This document shows, one piece after another, positions 61,785 through 64,000 of a stretch of 64,000 bases of DNA. This DNA is from Rhodopirellula sp. P2 (lineage in GTDB: Bacteria; Planctomycetota; Planctomycetia; Pirellulales; Pirellulaceae). A program made the position numbers and the translations under genes. Under the pieces are notes generated by a model that saw nothing but the letters and a program-made list of their open reading frames with translations, made no database searches and was not told where the DNA came from. Every line of letters starts with the position of its first letter. The stretch's first letter is position 1. The stretch covers positions 1,965,001-2,029,000 of the forward strand of contig NZ_CP118225.1 in assembly GCF_028768465.1 (NCBI RefSeq). The letters run 5' to 3'.

Positions 61785-64000
61785 TTGAATCAGCCTGAAC
61801 CAGCCTCCTCGTCCACGTTGCAGGATTTCGATCCCCATCAAGATGCTGCCGCCGCGATTGAACTGGCCGCCGATCTGTTGCGGGAATCGCGAGCGCTCCA
61901 GACGCCGCAGGAACGCCGCCAGCAATCTGAGCTGGATCGCATGATCGGCCACGATGCTGACAAGGCCACCCTGGTCGAAATGACGGACCAGGCTTTCCGT
62001 ACACACACGCCAGCCCGTGTGGCGGACCAGATGACTCACCTGCTGGATTTGCAGGGCATCCCACGATTTTTCAGCCCGGTCGAACAAGCCATGCTGAAAG
62101 GGTTTCAGTCCTTTGGCGAGTACCTGCCCGGTGTGGCCGTGCCGCTGGTCAAAGAAAAGATGCGCCGCGAAACGGCCAATGTGATTCTGCCTGCGGAACC
62201 AGATCTATTGACTCCGCACTTGGCATCCCGCCAACGTCACGGCGTGGCAATGAACGTGAACTTGCTCGGCGAAGCGATGCTGGGCGATGAAGAAACTCGC
62301 AAACGGATGCAGTCGTTCTGCGAGTTGCTTCGCATGCCGGAGGTGCGGTGCATCTCGGTCAAATTGACCACCCTCTACAGCCAGGTATCGCCGCTGGCCC
62401 GGAATCACACGATCCGGATGGTCGCCGATCGATTGGAGCGTCTGTACCGCAACGCCAATCACATGGACGATGGTTCCAAGGCGAAGGACAAGTTCGTTTA
62501 CCTGGACATGGAAGAGTACAGCGATCTGTACCTGACCGCAGACGTGTTGCGAGAGACCTTGGAACGCGATGACTTGGAATCGGTCCAGGCCGGGATCGCA
62601 CTGCAAGCCTACGTGCCGGATTCCTGCTTGGTGATGCGTGATCTGATCGAGTGGTCGGCGAAACGAGTTGCTGCTGGCGGTGCGCCGCTGACGATTCGTT
62701 TGGTCAAAGGCGCCAACCTCGAAATGGAACGCGTGCATGCCTCCGTCGGTGGTTGGCAGGTGGCTCCGTACACGAACAAACACGACACCGATGCCAACTT
62801 CAAACGGATGTTGAAGGAATTGCTCATCGCTGCGGCGGCAGGCAATCTTCGCGTGGGGGTGGCTTCCCACAACCTGTTTGATGTGGCGCTGGCCAAAATC
62901 TGGACGCAACGTTTGGGTGCGTCCGATTCGGTCCAGTTTGAAATGCTGGAGGGCATGGCCAACCATCAACGTCGCGCGTTGACCGAACGCGATGCGGCGA
63001 TGTTGCTGTATGCACCGGCCTGCCGCAAATCCGACTTCTTGCATGCGATCACGTATCTGATTCGTCGCTTGGATGAAAACACGGGCGCCGAAAACTTTTT
63101 GCGACATGCCTATCGATTGCAGCCCAACACGCCGGACTTTGATCTGTTGGCAGGTCGATTCAAGGATGCATTGTTGGATTGCGAGACGGTCTCGGTCCAG
63201 CCTCGACGGACGCAGAACCGACACCAGACTCCTGTGCAGCCACCTGCGGCGGAGCACTGGACGCAGTTCGTGAATGAACCCGATACCGATTGGTCGCTGC
63301 CCCACCACTCGACGTGGGCACAAGAGACCTTGGATCGTTGGAAACCACTTTGCGATGAGCAAGCGATCCGCGTGACTCCCGTGTTGGTGGGTTTGCCCGC
63401 TGCGGACTCGCTCGAAGGAGACGACCGGGTTTCTGCCGAATGGTTCACCACTGACGATGTCTCTCGGCCTGGTGTCGTGACGTGCCGGTACAAAAAAGCG
63501 ACTTCCGCTGCGGTGGAGTCCGCCGTTCAGGCGGCCAGTGAGTCGACATGGGCCAAAGATCTTCCGGTCGCAGAACGCCACACGATCCTGCGTGCGGTCG
63601 CCCAATTGGCTCGCGAGAGACGTGGGGATTGGATCGGCAGCATGGTGGCTGGAGCGGGCAAAACGGTTGCTGAAGCAGACCCAGAAGTCAGCGAAGCGAT
63701 CGATTTCTTGGAGTTCTATCCGCTGACCATGAAGGCCTGGGACGAGTGCGCTGGGATCCAGTGTGAACCACGCGGCGTGGTTGCCGTGATCACACCTTGG
63801 AACTTCCCTCTGGCGATCGCCTGCGGTGGCATCGCAGCGGGCATCGCCGCAGGCAACCCGGTGGTTGTGAAACCATCGATGCAAACCTTGTTGCCGGCTT
63901 GGGAGATGTGCCAAGCGTTCTGGGATGCGGGGGTTCCTCGTGACGCGTTGCAGTTCGTGATTTGTGACGACGAAGTCGCCGAGGAGTGGTTGGTCAAAAA
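61785..64000 (+). CDS. putA: Bifunctional proline dehydrogenase / P5C dehydrogenase PutA (3' end outside window)
   Basis: Open to the right edge; 738 residues are visible. Start: a TTG at 61785 with AAGGA seven bases upstream, giving MNQPEPASSST. An in-frame ATG at 61716 lacks any such site. The proline dehydrogenase barrel spans about residues 100-440 (GVAMNVNLLGEAMLGDEETRKRM, VYLDMEEYSDLYLT, LQAYVPDSCLVMRDLIEWS, IRLVKGANLEMER, VGVASHNLFDVALA). The aldehyde dehydrogenase domain begins near 560 (WAKDLPVAERHTILRAVA, VVAVITPWNFPLAIACGGIAAGIAAGNPVVVKPS). Its catalytic Cys lies beyond the window. There is no N-terminal DNA-binding domain. It oxidises proline to glutamate with FAD and NAD+. Confidence 0.93.
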   Translation, partial: MNQPEPASSSTLQDFDPHQDAAAAIELAADLLRESRALQTPQERRQQSELDRMIGHDADKATLVEMTDQAFRTHTPARVADQMTHLLDLQGIPRFFSPVEQAMLKGFQSFGEYLPGVAVPLVKEKMRRETANVILPAEPDLLTPHLASRQRHGVAMNVNLLGEAMLGDEETRKRMQSFCELLRMPEVRCISVKLTTLYSQVSPLARNHTIRMVADRLERLYRNANHMDDGSKAKDKFVYLDMEEYSDLYLTADVLRETLERDDLESVQAGIALQAYVPDSCLVMRDLIEWSAKRVAAGGAPLTIRLVKGANLEMERVHASVGGWQVAPYTNKHDTDANFKRMLKELLIAAAAGNLRVGVASHNLFDVALAKIWTQRLGASDSVQFEMLEGMANHQRRALTERDAAMLLYAPACRKSDFLHAITYLIRRLDENTGAENFLRHAYRLQPNTPDFDLLAGRFKDALLDCETVSVQPRRTQNRHQTPVQPPAAEHWTQFVNEPDTDWSLPHHSTWAQETLDRWKPLCDEQAIRVTPVLVGLPAADSLEGDDRVSAEWFTTDDVSRPGVVTCRYKKATSAAVESAVQAASESTWAKDLPVAERHTILRAVAQLARERRGDWIGSMVAGAGKTVAEADPEVSEAIDFLEFYPLTMKAWDECAGIQCEPRGVVAVITPWNFPLAIACGGIAAGIAAGNPVVVKPSMQTLLPAWEMCQAFWDAGVPRDALQFVICDDEVAEEWLVK

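Noticed and set aside
62205..63914. 569-codon minus-strand frame at the right edge
   Set aside because: Antisense to the proline/P5C dehydrogenase domains of putA, which are unmistakable on the plus strand.
1..64000. Replication origin instead of terminus at the octamer switch
   Set aside because: KOPS point toward the terminus; the observed arms point inward. There is no dnaA, dnaN or DnaA-box cluster nearby.

Overview
The window looks like chromosomal DNA of a marine planctomycete close to Rhodopirellula. Grounds: planctomycete-type cytochrome c domains, BBP2-type porins with cysteine-rich N-termini, a DUF1559 protein, many Hanks-type kinase, PP2C and FHA signalling genes, a lysine-rich H1-like protein, little operon structure, and rsmH standing outside any division/cell-wall cluster. 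I saw no rRNA, tRNA, CRISPR array, prophage or insertion sequence with a transposase.

Layout. 0-1 kb: end of a GT11 glycosyltransferase and a DinB-like protein. 1.1-12.5 kb (mostly minus strand): glycogen phosphorylase, a 1401-residue protein of unknown function, a histone H1-like protein, EttA and GMP synthase. 12.7-20.3 kb (plus): a c-type cytochrome domain protein, TrhO, a small exported protein, an M20 peptidase, a PP2C phosphatase and an AstE/aspartoacylase-like protein. 20.4-21.0 kb (minus): rpmB-gatC. 21.6-24.6 kb: two paralogous outer-membrane porins. 24.7-28.4 kb: purB and an exported unknown. 28.4-29.9 kb: a 435-bp tandem repeat array running into the 3' end of queC. 29.9-31.6 kb: queC coupled to a YhaM-type nuclease. 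31.9-35.1 kb: a Ser/Thr kinase and a sigma-like protein. 35.3-40.1 kb: flagellar flhA-flhF-small membrane protein-fliA. 40.1-43.5 kb: a GT4 glycosyltransferase and a kinase-accA pair. 43.9-64 kb: cvpA, a DUF457 protein, dtd, a DUF1559 protein, argG, larB, a K+ channel, nnrD, ribF-nrnA, a zinc-ribbon membrane protein, an FHA-GAF histidine kinase, a lipoprotein, rsmH with a TIM-barrel isomerase, a thioesterase, and the start of a fused PutA that runs off the end.

The strongest non-gene signal is a probable replication terminus. The octamer GGGCAGGG (a match to E. coli KOPS, GGGNAGGG) occurs 26 times by my manual count. All 14 copies left of 44.72 kb lie on the plus strand and all 12 copies right of 44.92 kb lie on the minus strand, so they point at each other. 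About 1.1 kb from this switch, in the 327-bp gap between the convergent accA and cvpA genes, is a dif-like 28-mer (43649-43676). Together they suggest an FtsK/XerCD chromosome-segregation region in a lineage known for lacking FtsZ.

A second theme is repeats: the queC-tail tandem array, two dispersed relatives of its building blocks at 55.2 and 58.7 kb, and two nested palindromic elements at 1.1 and 47.5 kb. All lie in gaps next to gene ends.
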